Origin: an uncultured Phycisphaerales bacterium | Lineage (GTDB): Bacteria; Planctomycetota; Phycisphaerae; Sedimentisphaerales; Anaerobacaceae | Assembly: GCA_937927975.1 (NCBI GenBank) | Contig: CALEZT010000115.1 | Span: 33,673-97,672 of the forward strand | Length of the DNA stretch: 64,000 nucleotides | Reading direction: 5' to 3' | Shown: piece by piece, positions 43,652 through 53,155 of the stretch | Position numbering within the stretch: the first letter of the stretch is position 1 | How the letters are laid out: each line of letters begins with the position of its first letter | Position numbers and translations under genes: made by a program | Notes under the pieces: generated by a model | Seen by the model: the letters and a program-made list of their open reading frames with translations, nothing else | Told to the model about the DNA's origin: nothing | Database searches by the model: none

Positions 43652-46600
43652 TCAGAATCCAACGGTCCATTCCACAATGGCGTTCTCTGCCCTGACGAGC
43701 GTCAGCTTCACGAGTCCATTGCCGATCGTTGTGAGTTGAGCCTTTGTATCCGGGTCGTTCACCGTCGCCCCTCGGGCATGGCGACCGTTTGTCGCAATTG
43801 TGACTTCGTAGCTGTCGCCGCGGGTGATTCTGCTGATTCCCCGCAGGAGATTTCGTCCCGCCAGCCATTCCGTTCGGACCAGGTCGACGTATCCCTGCAT
43901 GACATGTCGATTCGTGGAGATGAACTGCGGATGATCCGCGACTGCATGAACCGACATCATGCGCGCCTCTCCGGGACGAAGACGCTGGGTCAGACTTCCG
44001 GACCCTGGGAGTTCACCTATGAAAGCATCGTTCCAGAAATCGGACACGTAGTAACGCTTCCGCGCGTTCAGTCCCAGCGTCCCCTCCGCGGTATCGCCGG
44101 CAAGCGAGACCGCGACATCCATTGCATCCGAGGCACTGGGATTATAGAAGGTCACCTGGTGCCAATCCGGAGATACCTCGAAGTCGTAGATTCTCGGATA
44201 CTTCTCGATCAAGGCATCGACCGGCCTGGCGCTCTTGGGGGTCGTATGGAACGGGTAGACCCGTGTCAGATCGTGTATGATCTCCGGCGACAACTGAGCG
44301 AAACTGTTCGCCAGCAGCAGCCGCCCGGTCGTTACGTACGACATCGTGAGCAGACTTCGGACGGCGTCCCGATCCTCGCGCAATCGCCAGATGTTCTTCG
44401 AATCGGCGTCGTTGTTCACGACCACACGGTTCTTGTACCAGCGGAGACCGCAACGGGTTACCATGTCCGGCGAGATACGGGCAGTGTCGTTCTCGGTCCT
44501 TTGCGAGGCGACCAGCCCCAGAGTAATGTCTGAGCCTCGCTCCAAGCTGCGTTCGTGGATGTAGCATTCCGGCCCCAGACCTTCCTTCGCCAACCGAAAG
44601 ATGTTCCGATACGCGCCGGCTGTGGTGGCATAGACATCTTCCATCCCGCCGGCGGCGGCCCACCCGGTCGCCGGATAATCGAACATCAGTCCTTTGATGC
44701 CGCCCGCACGATATGCGGCGTACACCTTGCGCATGTGTTCGATGAAGCCGGGGTCCGTGTAATCGTACCCCCAGAGACGGTAGTTCTTCAGCCAGGCGTT
44801 GCCCCAGAACTCGTCATCGTCGAGGGGACGCTTGTATGACTCGTGTCTCCAGGCCGTGGGATTGTTGAAAAGCATGTGCTCGGGAAATGCGAACGCATAA
44901 TCCTCCGAGCGGAAACCGGTCTGGGAATAGGTCAGGGGGATGCCTCCTCGTTCGGTAACCGCCTTTCCCCATTTCTCAGACGTCTCGTATGGCGGTTTGT
45001 AGGTCCCCCCTGTGAAATCGCCCAGATTGGTGCTGCCATGCTTCTGGAAATGCTCGTCGTCCCACCAGCCCTGCTGATTGTTCTTGGCGTAACAGTCGGG
45101 GACCAGCCGCACAGCCGCCCGCGAGAACTCGAGGAAGCCCGACCGACGAATGTTCTCCATCTCCGCCACCGCACCGACGGTATCGTTCTTGGCTTGGCCG
45201 CCGCCATAGCCCCCATGGTGCGCGTACCACAGGCAGACCGTAGGGAAGTCGTACATGTTCAACTCGATCTTCTGTGCGGCCCGAATGGCCTGCCCGTATT
45301 GTTCCAGGTTCTCGAATGGGTTCCTGGTGATGAAGTCCACGTAGAACCGGTCGTCGGGCAGGTAGCGAACGCCGGGATCAATCCGCTTGCCCACGGAGTC
45401 CTCCGCATACAGGCTGCCCGTCATCGTGCGTCGGGGTCGCAGGCCGGCGTTGACCGAGGTCAGGTGTTCGTCCAGCAGAGGCACAGGTCCTTTACGCAGC
45501 CAGACCTCATTCACGATGGCCTGTGGACTATCCGTCCCGCCTTGGAACCGAATGCGTATGCTACCGGAGCTGTATACCTCCCGTGGCAGGACCAGTTCAA
45601 CCTGTTGAGGGTCTTCCTTCCTTTGCCTGCTCCACATCGGCAGCCTTTGCTCATCCAGGAGAACGCGCCGGATCTCGCCGTTTCCGCTCTCCACAGACAC
45701 CGACTGGATGCGATCCTCGTTGTCCGTGTGCCACCAGGAGAAACCGAGACGATACGTGTGATTTGCGTCCAGATTCTCGGCCTCCAACTCTACGCCTTCT
45801 TCTCCGGCGGCTGCACTGGCAAGTTCTTCTCCCCACAGCGCCAGATAGCTGAACCGGCGCCTTGCGGGGCTTTGTTGCACACGCAGCGATTCACCGGCTG
45901 GACCGGTGTCTGCCCTGTCGTCGAGCAGGTTGAGGTAGCAGACCAGCGACGAATTACCGTTTCGGTCAGCCGCCAATTCCAGACGCCGAGGCTGGCTGAC
46001 CGTGGCGAATTTCTCGAAGTCGTGATAGGTCAGCCCGCCCATCCCCAGGGAACGCCGTGTCTGCTGCTCACGAAAGGTCATCAGCACATTATTGCGGCTG
46101 TGAATGTAGTTGCCTTTGTGAACGGGTGAGTATGCCCGCGCTCCCCACTCCAGAGGTTCGCCGCCACTATACCCATCGACCAGGCGGAAGTTGTCGGCCA
46201 TGCTGAATCCGTTGAACAGAATCGCTTCTGAGACCGGCTTGATCACCTTCAGTTGAACGGGATGGTCGGTCCGGTTTTCGATGCCGCCCGCGAGAACGAT
46301 GCATCCCCTGTCTTCGTAAACAGTCACCTGGAACAGCAGCGTCACCTGCCCAGGACGGCCGCTTTCGATGAGGATTGTCTGGCCGTCGCCCAGTTCATCC
46401 GATATGGCCTTGCTCTGCCAGTGATGTTCAAGCCCCGGTGTCGTCGCGGTGAGGTCATTGGCCTGAAAGAAGCCATCCTTGATGCACACCGATTGGTCCC
46501 GCCTGTCGATCGCGTTATAGCGACCCGTGGAAAGATCATACTCGAATCTGACCACGTCATTCTCGATCGCCAGTGTCCGGCCTGACGGAACGACCACGAC

Positions 46601-46693
46601 CTCCGCGTGAACGACCCCGCACATGGCCATGAAGGCAACAAGGAATCCCAAACCGTGGCACGCCGCGGATGGCAAGCGTCTCTCTCGTATCAT
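43652..46693 (-). CDS. Large secreted glycosidase-like protein, family unassigned
   Basis: The ATG at 46693 has AGGAG seven bases upstream and a signal peptide (LGFLVAFMAMCGVVHAE); the frame runs 83 codons further up into the URO-D gene and that part is spurious. The 1013-residue product has an N-terminal beta-supersandwich like that of GH31/GH36-type enzymes (about 30-440). A barrel with WYAHHGGYGGG, AGGIKGLMFDYPATGW (a likely catalytic Asp at a strand end) and LVASQRTENDTARISPDMV follows, then C-terminal beta-domains. The layout resembles clan GH-D, but no recognised family motif is complete. Its operon partners are rhamnosidase and esterase, so a polysaccharide substrate is likely. Family and activity are open. 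Confidence 0.6.
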   Translation of the reverse strand: MIRERRLPSAACHGLGFLVAFMAMCGVVHAEVVVVPSGRTLAIENDVVRFEYDLSTGRYNAIDRRDQSVCIKDGFFQANDLTATTPGLEHHWQSKAISDELGDGQTILIESGRPGQVTLLFQVTVYEDRGCIVLAGGIENRTDHPVQLKVIKPVSEAILFNGFSMADNFRLVDGYSGGEPLEWGARAYSPVHKGNYIHSRNNVLMTFREQQTRRSLGMGGLTYHDFEKFATVSQPRRLELAADRNGNSSLVCYLNLLDDRADTGPAGESLRVQQSPARRRFSYLALWGEELASAAAGEEGVELEAENLDANHTYRLGFSWWHTDNEDRIQSVSVESGNGEIRRVLLDEQRLPMWSRQRKEDPQQVELVLPREVYSSGSIRIRFQGGTDSPQAIVNEVWLRKGPVPLLDEHLTSVNAGLRPRRTMTGSLYAEDSVGKRIDPGVRYLPDDRFYVDFITRNPFENLEQYGQAIRAAQKIELNMYDFPTVCLWYAHHGGYGGGQAKNDTVGAVAEMENIRRSGFLEFSRAAVRLVPDCYAKNNQQGWWDDEHFQKHGSTNLGDFTGGTYKPPYETSEKWGKAVTERGGIPLTYSQTGFRSEDYAFAFPEHMLFNNPTAWRHESYKRPLDDDEFWGNAWLKNYRLWGYDYTDPGFIEHMRKVYAAYRAGGIKGLMFDYPATGWAAAGGMEDVYATTAGAYRNIFRLAKEGLGPECYIHERSLERGSDITLGLVASQRTENDTARISPDMVTRCGLRWYKNRVVVNNDADSKNIWRLREDRDAVRSLLTMSYVTTGRLLLANSFAQLSPEIIHDLTRVYPFHTTPKSARPVDALIEKYPRIYDFEVSPDWHQVTFYNPSASDAMDVAVSLAGDTAEGTLGLNARKRYYVSDFWNDAFIGELPGSGSLTQRLRPGEARMMSVHAVADHPQFISTNRHVMQGYVDLVRTEWLAGRNLLRGISRITRGDSYEVTIATNGRHARGATVNDPDTKAQLTTIGNGLVKLTLVRAENAIVEWTVGF

Positions 46694-46724
46694 TCCACTT
46701 CTCCTGTGTGCACGAATCCTGAGT

Positions 46725-47816
46725 TCATCTCGTCGATGGACTGGTGATCGCGTCAACCATCGCCTGGAAGTTCTCCATCGGCGTGTCCAGTTGCACGTGA
46801 TGTGTCGGCCCCAAGATGAGGCCTCCCCGCCTGCCCAGGACCCTGATTCGGTCATGCACTTCCCGCCGGACATCCTCCGGCGTCCCAAACGGCAGGGTGT
46901 GCTGCTCATCGATCGAGCCCCAGAAGCACAGCACATCGCCAAACGCCTCCTTCAGGTGCTCTATATCGAAACACGCAGGCTGTATCGGGTTGAGGACGTC
47001 GACACCGATCTCCACGAGGTCGGCTATCACCCTGCCGATGTTGCCGCAACTGTGGTAGGCCACCTTGACCTCGGGGTTCATCTCCTTGAGCGTCCGAATG
47101 AAAACCGCCAGCCTGGGTTTGAGGGTCTGCCGCCACATGTCAGGCGACATGATCATCCCCTTCTGGCACCCTATGTCGTCGCCCAGCCAGATCATGTCCA
47201 CCCCCAACTCCACGAGCTTCGTGGCCGCCGAGAGATGGTACTTGTAGGGGATGTCGAGAATGCGCGCCGCAAGCTCGGGATTCTCGATGAGATCCATCAT
47301 CATCCGTTCCAGGCCGCGAAGGGCCCAGGCCGTCTCCCAGATCGTCGTGACCGTTACGCCCACGATCCAGTACTCCTGGCCATGCTCCTGGATCAACCTG
47401 CGTGCATCGTGATAGAGCCTGGGATCGTTGGGGTTCGGCGGTGCGTAGGCATCCAGGCGCTTCTCATCGGCCAGCGGGTGCCCGACCATCTCGGTATAGA
47501 TGCCCCGGCCGAATCGGGTCTCATAAGGGACGGCCCGCCAACCGACGCCCCACTCATCGACGTACTCCCCGCCCGGCTCGCACGTCTGATAGTAGTTGTT
47601 GGCCCATCCTACCGAGGTCAGGAGCAGGTCCTGTCCCAGACTCCGTTCCAATTCGTAGGTGTTTCCTCCACCATGCGGATTATGCAGCTTCCCCGTTCCT
47701 CTGCGGATCTCCTGTTCGAGCCGAGTTGCGAATTCGGGCGTGAAGCTGATTTGCATGGGGCATCTGTCTGTCTCCTCATGGGCCAGCGCCAGAGCCACGC
47801 GATCACGATGTCTCAT
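46725..47816 (-). CDS. Uroporphyrinogen-decarboxylase/corrinoid methyltransferase-like protein
   Basis: A 363-residue URO-D fold protein; start at 47816, 11 bases after the stop of the upstream glycosidase. LTLV-type beta/alpha barrel with WLGDDIGCQKGMIMSPDMW, then VKVAYHSCGNIGRVIADLVEIGVDVLNPIQP. The H-x-C-G-N element is that of MtaA/MtbA-type methyltransferases, where His and Cys bind zinc, rather than of HemE. Proteins of this kind turn up inside polysaccharide-use loci and have no agreed role there. Demethylation of O-methylated sugars is one idea, but no corrinoid protein is encoded nearby. Cytosolic: no signal peptide. Confidence 0.72.
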   Translation of the reverse strand: MRHRDRVALALAHEETDRCPMQISFTPEFATRLEQEIRRGTGKLHNPHGGGNTYELERSLGQDLLLTSVGWANNYYQTCEPGGEYVDEWGVGWRAVPYETRFGRGIYTEMVGHPLADEKRLDAYAPPNPNDPRLYHDARRLIQEHGQEYWIVGVTVTTIWETAWALRGLERMMMDLIENPELAARILDIPYKYHLSAATKLVELGVDMIWLGDDIGCQKGMIMSPDMWRQTLKPRLAVFIRTLKEMNPEVKVAYHSCGNIGRVIADLVEIGVDVLNPIQPACFDIEHLKEAFGDVLCFWGSIDEQHTLPFGTPEDVRREVHDRIRVLGRRGGLILGPTHHVQLDTPMENFQAMVDAITSPSTR

Positions 47817-47827
47817 GCTGTCGCTCC

Positions 47828-49891
47828 TCACTGCAGGCTCCCCTGGCGTTCCGCCCGGACGGCGCCCACAGGCGCTTGTGCCTTGTCTTTGGACATTCCC
47901 TTGAAGGAGACCGAATAGGTTCGTCCCGCGGGTCCGATGTCGGTGAAGATGACCTGCTTATCCGCGCCGCTGACGGTGATCTTCTGCTTGCCGTCGACGC
48001 GTTCGACGACCATGTCCCAAGCGTGGCCGAAAGCACGCATGTCGCGCAACGCCATCTGGGGCCACGGGCTCGGCAGCCAGGGCGTGCATTCGAACGAATC
48101 GAGTCCCGTGGGAACGATGCCGAACGCGCCTTCGATGAACACACGCGGATAGAGCGAGCCGGGACAGAGCATATCGATTGCATCTTCGTCCGGATACGGA
48201 CCTTCGTTGCCAAAGACCTGGGCCTTCACCACGCACTGAGTCAGTCTCAAGGCGTCCTCCGTTCGCCCCGCTTTGAACAAGACGCGCAAGGCGTAGTACG
48301 TCTCTCTCGCCCACTCGGTTTCGCGGGTGGATTCGGCCAGAATGTCGCCGCCGGCAAGACGGTTGGGCCAGAGCTTGTCGGAGATCAGAGCATCGACGGT
48401 CGTCTGCTGGCGCTCGGTGATGCCCATCGCCAGAGGCAACAGGATCCAGCCGCGTAGAGTCGTGTTCTCTTTGAAGTAGCGATACGTCGTGAACCCTTCG
48501 ACTTCGGCCCCGAAGTACGTTTCGATGGCCCTGCGAAGCGAGGCGGCCCGGTTTTCGAATTCGCCCGCTCTGTCGATCTTCCCCAGGGCGTGCGCCAGCC
48601 TGGCCGCCAGACGGTAGCCGCCATAGGCCAGCGACGAAGTGCTCAGATTGGCGGAGCCCGTCGGATAACGGCCCTCCATTTCGTCGGTCCGCGAGGCGAT
48701 CACCCCCTCCGACGTTTTGTGGTCGTCCACCGATTGTGCGCTGAACTCGACCAGAGGCCATAGCTCTTCCGCCGCCGCCCGGTCGCCCAGGAACATGAGG
48801 TACTTCGGCAGCGCGTAGAGCACCATCGCGTTGTCGCCGCGACCTCGCTGGACCAGACGAAGGTCCGGATGCTCGAAGGACCCGGGGAACGGGTCAATCC
48901 CATTCTGTTTGCAGTAGTCCTGCCAGATCCGATACATGTTCAGGCCCGCTTCGTTCAGTTGCGGATTGCCGAAGAACGGAAAGACGGGGCTGGAGTACTC
49001 CACGGGATCGTTCGCCCATATGCCGGGCGAGTACCGCAGGCTCCCGTTGTGCGTGATCACGCCCTTGTAGGTCTCGATCGGGCATTCCAGCACGTGGAAC
49101 TTCTGCAACGCGAACGCCACGTCGAGCATGGGGTCAGGCGTCTCCAGGCGTCCCGGACCACGATAGGCCGCCTCGGCCAAAGCACGCCTGTCGCGGTGCT
49201 CGGCATCGACATCGAACTTGAGATCGGCGTCCGAAACCAGCTTGCACTGCAGTCTTCGAGCGAACGAGATCGCCTCGCCGGGTTCCAGCGTGGCCGATTG
49301 GAGGTCAGGAAGAATCAATTCGACGAGCAGGTCAGACTCCTCGATCTTGCCGTTGACCGTGCCGGGAATCGCTCGACGGTCGCCTGCGATGGCCACCTTC
49401 ACCGCCCCTGTCGTGTTGTTGCGGATCTGCCACTGCTCAATGACCAGAGGTTTCGTGTTCGATGGATACACCGTCCTCCTGACGACGACGCCATGCTCTT
49501 GGCGGTAGGTGAGCGTGAGCATTCCGTCAAACGTGGCTGCTGCCGGGGATTCGAATCTTAGTGCCTGGCCATCGACCTGCACCGCGGGATTCGGATCGGG
49601 CCCGACCTGATACATGACCCTCTTGAAATAGTCCTTCTTCACATTGAAGAACCGGATGGTGCATCGCAGGCCCCCATCGGGAGAACACCGAACCTGCATC
49701 ACCACAGTGCGGCCCTGCATGCACAGGGTCAAAGACTCGTCGGCCGTCCAGGCATGGGTAATGCGTCCCGCATCGTCGGGGACCCAGAAATCCGCGGCCC
49801 GACAGAGCGACCCGGAGATGATCGACAAGAAGATCACCACCACGAAAAGATTCCCCCCTGCCACTTCCATCCGGTTGTCGTTGGCGTTCAT
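47828..49891 (-). CDS. Secreted (alpha/alpha)6-barrel glycosidase-like protein
   Basis: The start at ATG 49891 (GAGG just upstream) gives 687 residues; the 65 codons before it are non-coding leader. A membrane-like signal (FVVVIFLSIISGSLC) precedes a beta-sandwich (about 25-250). An (alpha/alpha)6 toroid follows, with WANDPVEYSSPVFPFFGN, RGRGDNAMVLYALPKY, TDEMEGRYPTGSANLS and ETEWARETYYAL, with acidic residues at the helix ends as in GH63/GH65/GH78. I cannot assign it to one family. As the first gene of the - strand block, it shares a promoter region with no other - strand gene. Confidence 0.6.
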   Translation of the reverse strand: MNANDNRMEVAGGNLFVVVIFLSIISGSLCRAADFWVPDDAGRITHAWTADESLTLCMQGRTVVMQVRCSPDGGLRCTIRFFNVKKDYFKRVMYQVGPDPNPAVQVDGQALRFESPAAATFDGMLTLTYRQEHGVVVRRTVYPSNTKPLVIEQWQIRNNTTGAVKVAIAGDRRAIPGTVNGKIEESDLLVELILPDLQSATLEPGEAISFARRLQCKLVSDADLKFDVDAEHRDRRALAEAAYRGPGRLETPDPMLDVAFALQKFHVLECPIETYKGVITHNGSLRYSPGIWANDPVEYSSPVFPFFGNPQLNEAGLNMYRIWQDYCKQNGIDPFPGSFEHPDLRLVQRGRGDNAMVLYALPKYLMFLGDRAAAEELWPLVEFSAQSVDDHKTSEGVIASRTDEMEGRYPTGSANLSTSSLAYGGYRLAARLAHALGKIDRAGEFENRAASLRRAIETYFGAEVEGFTTYRYFKENTTLRGWILLPLAMGITERQQTTVDALISDKLWPNRLAGGDILAESTRETEWARETYYALRVLFKAGRTEDALRLTQCVVKAQVFGNEGPYPDEDAIDMLCPGSLYPRVFIEGAFGIVPTGLDSFECTPWLPSPWPQMALRDMRAFGHAWDMVVERVDGKQKITVSGADKQVIFTDIGPAGRTYSVSFKGMSKDKAQAPVGAVRAERQGSLQ

Positions 49892-50400
49892 TGAATCCTC
49901 TGGAGTGTACTGTCGTCGTTGATGATGGAGGTACAGCAACATATTGCCCTCGAAGAAGACAGAATCGCCAAGAAAGAACTCCCGGCGCCGTACGCTTCGG
50001 ACTGAGGGCGACGAGTGTCGTTTCCCATTCCGACGCGACATCCGTCGGATTGTACCGCATCGATATGCTTCTGTCAACAATGGCATTTCTCGGCCTGTAC
50101 GGGTCCGTCATGGGTGTACTGAGGGGCGATCCCGCGATTCGTTGCTGGATTCACCACGAAAATAAGTTCCATCCCATACATGATATTGTTGACAGGAACA
50201 CAAATTCCTGCTATGGTATGGGAGTGGTATGCCTGCAGGATTGACGCGGCAGGGGCTGTAGATTCCCTGAGGGCCTGATTGTCCTGCTTGTTGGTGTGGG
50301 AGGACGGATGGCGCCGGCCGTAGTGGCAGGTGTCGGCAACCCCGGGCGCCGACGCCGACGGACAGCCATAACAGACACATATTCCGCAGGAGGAAGGCAA
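49892..50400. other. Divergent intergenic region (509 bp) with a promoter and operator
   Basis: This separates the - strand glycosidase block from the + strand surface-protein block. It contains no supported gene. A good + strand promoter with an inverted repeat in the spacer lies at 50189-50217; the - strand promoter was not identified. Confidence 0.6.
50189..50217 (+). promoter_or_regulatory. Promoter with inverted-repeat operator in the spacer
   Basis: A perfect TTGACA (50189-50194), a 17-base spacer, and TATGGT (50212-50217). CAGGAA (50193-50198), six bases, then TTCCTG (50205-50210) form a perfect inverted repeat lying between the two elements. A repressor bound there would block polymerase. 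It would drive the surface-protein operon starting at 50401. Confidence 0.55.
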
Positions 50401-53022
50401 ATGAACAGGTCGTTTTGTCTTGCCGCAATCGGTGTCGTTTCGCTGATGTGCTTGCCGACGTCAGCCCGCATACTCGTCTACGAACCGTTCGCCTACCCGG
50501 ATGGAAGTCTCACCGGACGGGGCGGCGCCCTGGGCACGATCGGCGCTTGGGCAAGCGAAGAGAGTCTCCACCCCGGAGTGGGTTGGCGCGTCCACCAGGA
50601 AGGTGACCGTTCGGGGATCGTCGTCGATCCCGGCCCGCCGGTCCAGCGAAACATGTTCAATGGCGTGGTCGCCAACCTGCGTACCGCGGGCGGCTATGTC
50701 GGACTCCCCGGCCCGGAGGATGTGGGCGAGCCCGATCTGAACAGGGACTTCGAGATTGGCCGGTACATGGATGCGTCCATTGCGCTGGATCCCAGTGTGA
50801 CTGCGACGTTCCAGTCGGGCACCACGACCTGGTTCAGTTATGTGGCGGTGCACGCCTGGGACCGCAACCAGGAAACGCCGAATCTCATGCTCGGCACCGA
50901 TCCGACCGTGCTTGGCAATCGCGCCTTCTCGCTGCAAAACTCCGGCAATGGAATCGGCGCCGGAGGGGGTCCGCCTCGCAACAACAGGCCCGATATACTG
51001 CCCCGGTATTTTCGCGAAGGGGTCGCCTACAATCTCCGCGGCGCTGCTACGGCCTGGACGGACGACGCCAAGGAAGCACCGGACGCGACGGCGACGATGC
51101 CATGGGTCGCATCCGACTCCGACGGATTCGGTGCGGCGAACATCATTGTCGGCAAGATCGAATGGGACGCGGACACCGGCGGGGAGGATGTCATCACGGT
51201 CGTCGGCTTTCTGGAAACGGACGCGATGAGCGAGAAGGCCTTCGACGCCCTGGTTGCTCTGAAACCCGATCTCTCCAGCAGGAACTGGACTGCCAATAAG
51301 CCGAACCTGGACCAAAGCCAGTTCGATCTCCTCAATATCGCAGGCACCAAGTTCTTCGTGGACGAGATCCGCATCGGTACGACATTTCAAGACGTGATGG
51401 GCGGTGATCCTGCAAAAGCGAACGACCCCAGACCGGCAGCGGAAGAGGCCGATGTGCCTCGCGATCTTGTTCTTGGCTGGACCGCAGGCAGCGATGCCGG
51501 AACTCATGATATTTACCTGGGCACAGTCTTCGACGATGTCAATAGCGCCACCCTTGCCGACCCGCGGGGCGTGCTGGTTCGTCAGGGGCACGATGCAAAC
51601 GCGTATGACCCAGGGCGTCTGGCATTCGGCACGACCTACTACTGGCGGATCGATGAAGTGAGTGTCGCGCCGGATTCCACGATCTTCAAGGGCGACGTCT
51701 GGAGCTTCACGACCGAGCCCGTGGCCTATGCAGTCGCCGGCCAGTCGATCAAGGTCACTGCCTCCAGTTCCATGCCCGGCCAGGGACCTGAGAATACGAT
51801 CAACGGCTCCGGCATGACGGACGATGTGCACTCGACAGAGATGACACACATGTGGCTGACCGCTGCCGGCGACGCCGGACCGGCCTGGATTCAATACGAG
51901 TTCGACAAGGTCCTGCGTCTTCATGAAATGCGGGTCTGGAACCACAACGGATTGATGGAGCCGGCACTGGGCTTCGGTTCCAGAGAGGTCAAGATCGAAT
52001 ACTCGACCGACGGCAGTGATTTCAAGGTCCTGGGCACGACCCATGAGTTCGCCCGGGCCTCCGGGAATGCCGGCTATGCCTCCAACACTGCTGTCGATCT
52101 CGAAGGGATCTCGGCCAGGTACGTCCGATTCACCATTCTCAGCAACTGGGGGAATGTCCTGAAGCAATATGGCTTGAGTGAAGTGCGATTCTACAGCGTG
52201 CCTGTCCTTGCCAGAGGGCCCAGCCCGGCTTCCGCCAAGACGGATGCGGATGTGACTTCCAGCCTGAGCTGGCGAGCGGGACGCGAAGCCGCCACGCACA
52301 CTCTGTACCTGAGCACGGATCAACAGGCCGTGATCGATGGCACAGCTTCTGCAACAACCGTCACTTCGCCCGCCCACACTCCGGCCCTGAATCTGGCCAG
52401 CACGTACTACTGGCGGGTCGACGAGGTCAACGAGGTCGAGACCCCCTCGATCTGGCAAGGCGACCTCTGGAGCTTCTCGACCCGGGAGTTCGTCGTCGTC
52501 GATGATTTCGAGAGCTACACGGACGACATGGACGCCGACAAGGCGATCTTCCAGACCTGGATCGATGGCTACGAGGTCGCGGCCAACGGCTCGCTGGTCG
52601 GGTATGGGACCTCGCCGTTTGCCGAGCGGAACATCGTCCACGGCGGCAGGCAGTCCATGCCGTTTGAGTATGACAATACCACGGCGACCTACTCGGAAGC
52701 CAAGCGAACCTTCGACAACCCGCAGAACTGGACCGAGCATGGCATCCAGGGTCTGACGCTGTGGTTCTATGGCGATCCCGCCAACGTGGCCCAGCAGATG
52801 TACGTCAAGATCAACAACACCAAGATCCTCTATGACGGAGAGGCCGAGAATCTGAAGGTGCCCGTATGGCAGATGTGGTACATCAGCCTGGCCGGCAAGA
52901 GCGTCAGCGACGTCGCTTCTTTGAGCATCGGATTCGACAAACTCGGCGGCGCCGGCGGCACGGGCAAGGTCCTGATCGACGACCTGCGGCTGTATTCGCT
53001 CGATCGCGAACAAATTCCATGA
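50401..53022 (+). CDS. Modular exported protein with LamG-like, FN3-like and discoidin (F5/8C) domains
   Basis: The ATG at 50401 follows AGGAGG and a signal peptide (about residues 1-22); product 873 residues. N-terminal part (about 25-340) is LamG/autotransporter-like beta-structure (LVYEPFAYPDGSL). An FN3-like module comes next (DLVLGWTAGSDAGTHDIYLG...YYWRIDE). Then a discoidin-like domain (about 450-600; WIQYEFDKVLRLHEMRVWNHNGLMEP and RYVRFTI). A second FN3-like module follows, and finally a beta-sandwich starting DDFESY. Nothing catalytic is seen, so it is probably a surface carbohydrate binder. The stretch 52119-52697 is identical, base for base, to the one in the gene at 55345. Confidence 0.82.
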   Translation: MNRSFCLAAIGVVSLMCLPTSARILVYEPFAYPDGSLTGRGGALGTIGAWASEESLHPGVGWRVHQEGDRSGIVVDPGPPVQRNMFNGVVANLRTAGGYVGLPGPEDVGEPDLNRDFEIGRYMDASIALDPSVTATFQSGTTTWFSYVAVHAWDRNQETPNLMLGTDPTVLGNRAFSLQNSGNGIGAGGGPPRNNRPDILPRYFREGVAYNLRGAATAWTDDAKEAPDATATMPWVASDSDGFGAANIIVGKIEWDADTGGEDVITVVGFLETDAMSEKAFDALVALKPDLSSRNWTANKPNLDQSQFDLLNIAGTKFFVDEIRIGTTFQDVMGGDPAKANDPRPAAEEADVPRDLVLGWTAGSDAGTHDIYLGTVFDDVNSATLADPRGVLVRQGHDANAYDPGRLAFGTTYYWRIDEVSVAPDSTIFKGDVWSFTTEPVAYAVAGQSIKVTASSSMPGQGPENTINGSGMTDDVHSTEMTHMWLTAAGDAGPAWIQYEFDKVLRLHEMRVWNHNGLMEPALGFGSREVKIEYSTDGSDFKVLGTTHEFARASGNAGYASNTAVDLEGISARYVRFTILSNWGNVLKQYGLSEVRFYSVPVLARGPSPASAKTDADVTSSLSWRAGREAATHTLYLSTDQQAVIDGTASATTVTSPAHTPALNLASTYYWRVDEVNEVETPSIWQGDLWSFSTREFVVVDDFESYTDDMDADKAIFQTWIDGYEVAANGSLVGYGTSPFAERNIVHGGRQSMPFEYDNTTATYSEAKRTFDNPQNWTEHGIQGLTLWFYGDPANVAQQMYVKINNTKILYDGEAENLKVPVWQMWYISLAGKSVSDVASLSIGFDKLGGAGGTGKVLIDDLRLYSLDREQIP
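52119..52697 (+). repeat. Copy 1 of a perfect 579-bp direct repeat
   Basis: Base-for-base identical to 56808-57386, 4689 bp further on. It covers the end of the discoidin domain, the second FN3-like module and the start of the DDFESY module. Both edges are sharp: the sequences differ immediately outside. Confidence 0.93.
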
Positions 53023-53155
53023 AGGACCCCGACGAACTGAGGAAGGAGGTGCTTAACGCATTGGTCACTGATGGGTATTCTGGGCAAAGCGAGGGAGTAA
53101 CGCGTTGAGACGAAGCTTCTCGATTGTTCAACCAACTTGTCTCAGGAGAATTGTG

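Noticed and set aside
43652..46942. Longer 1096-residue start of the unassigned glycosidase
   Set aside because: The extra 83 residues overlap the URO-D gene and are low-complexity; a signal peptide with a good ribosome site begins at 46693.
50461..53013. 850-codon - strand ORF over the first surface protein
   Set aside because: Shadow of a real + strand gene; the translation is low-complexity and repeats in the 55345 gene as the same shadow (55633-57555).
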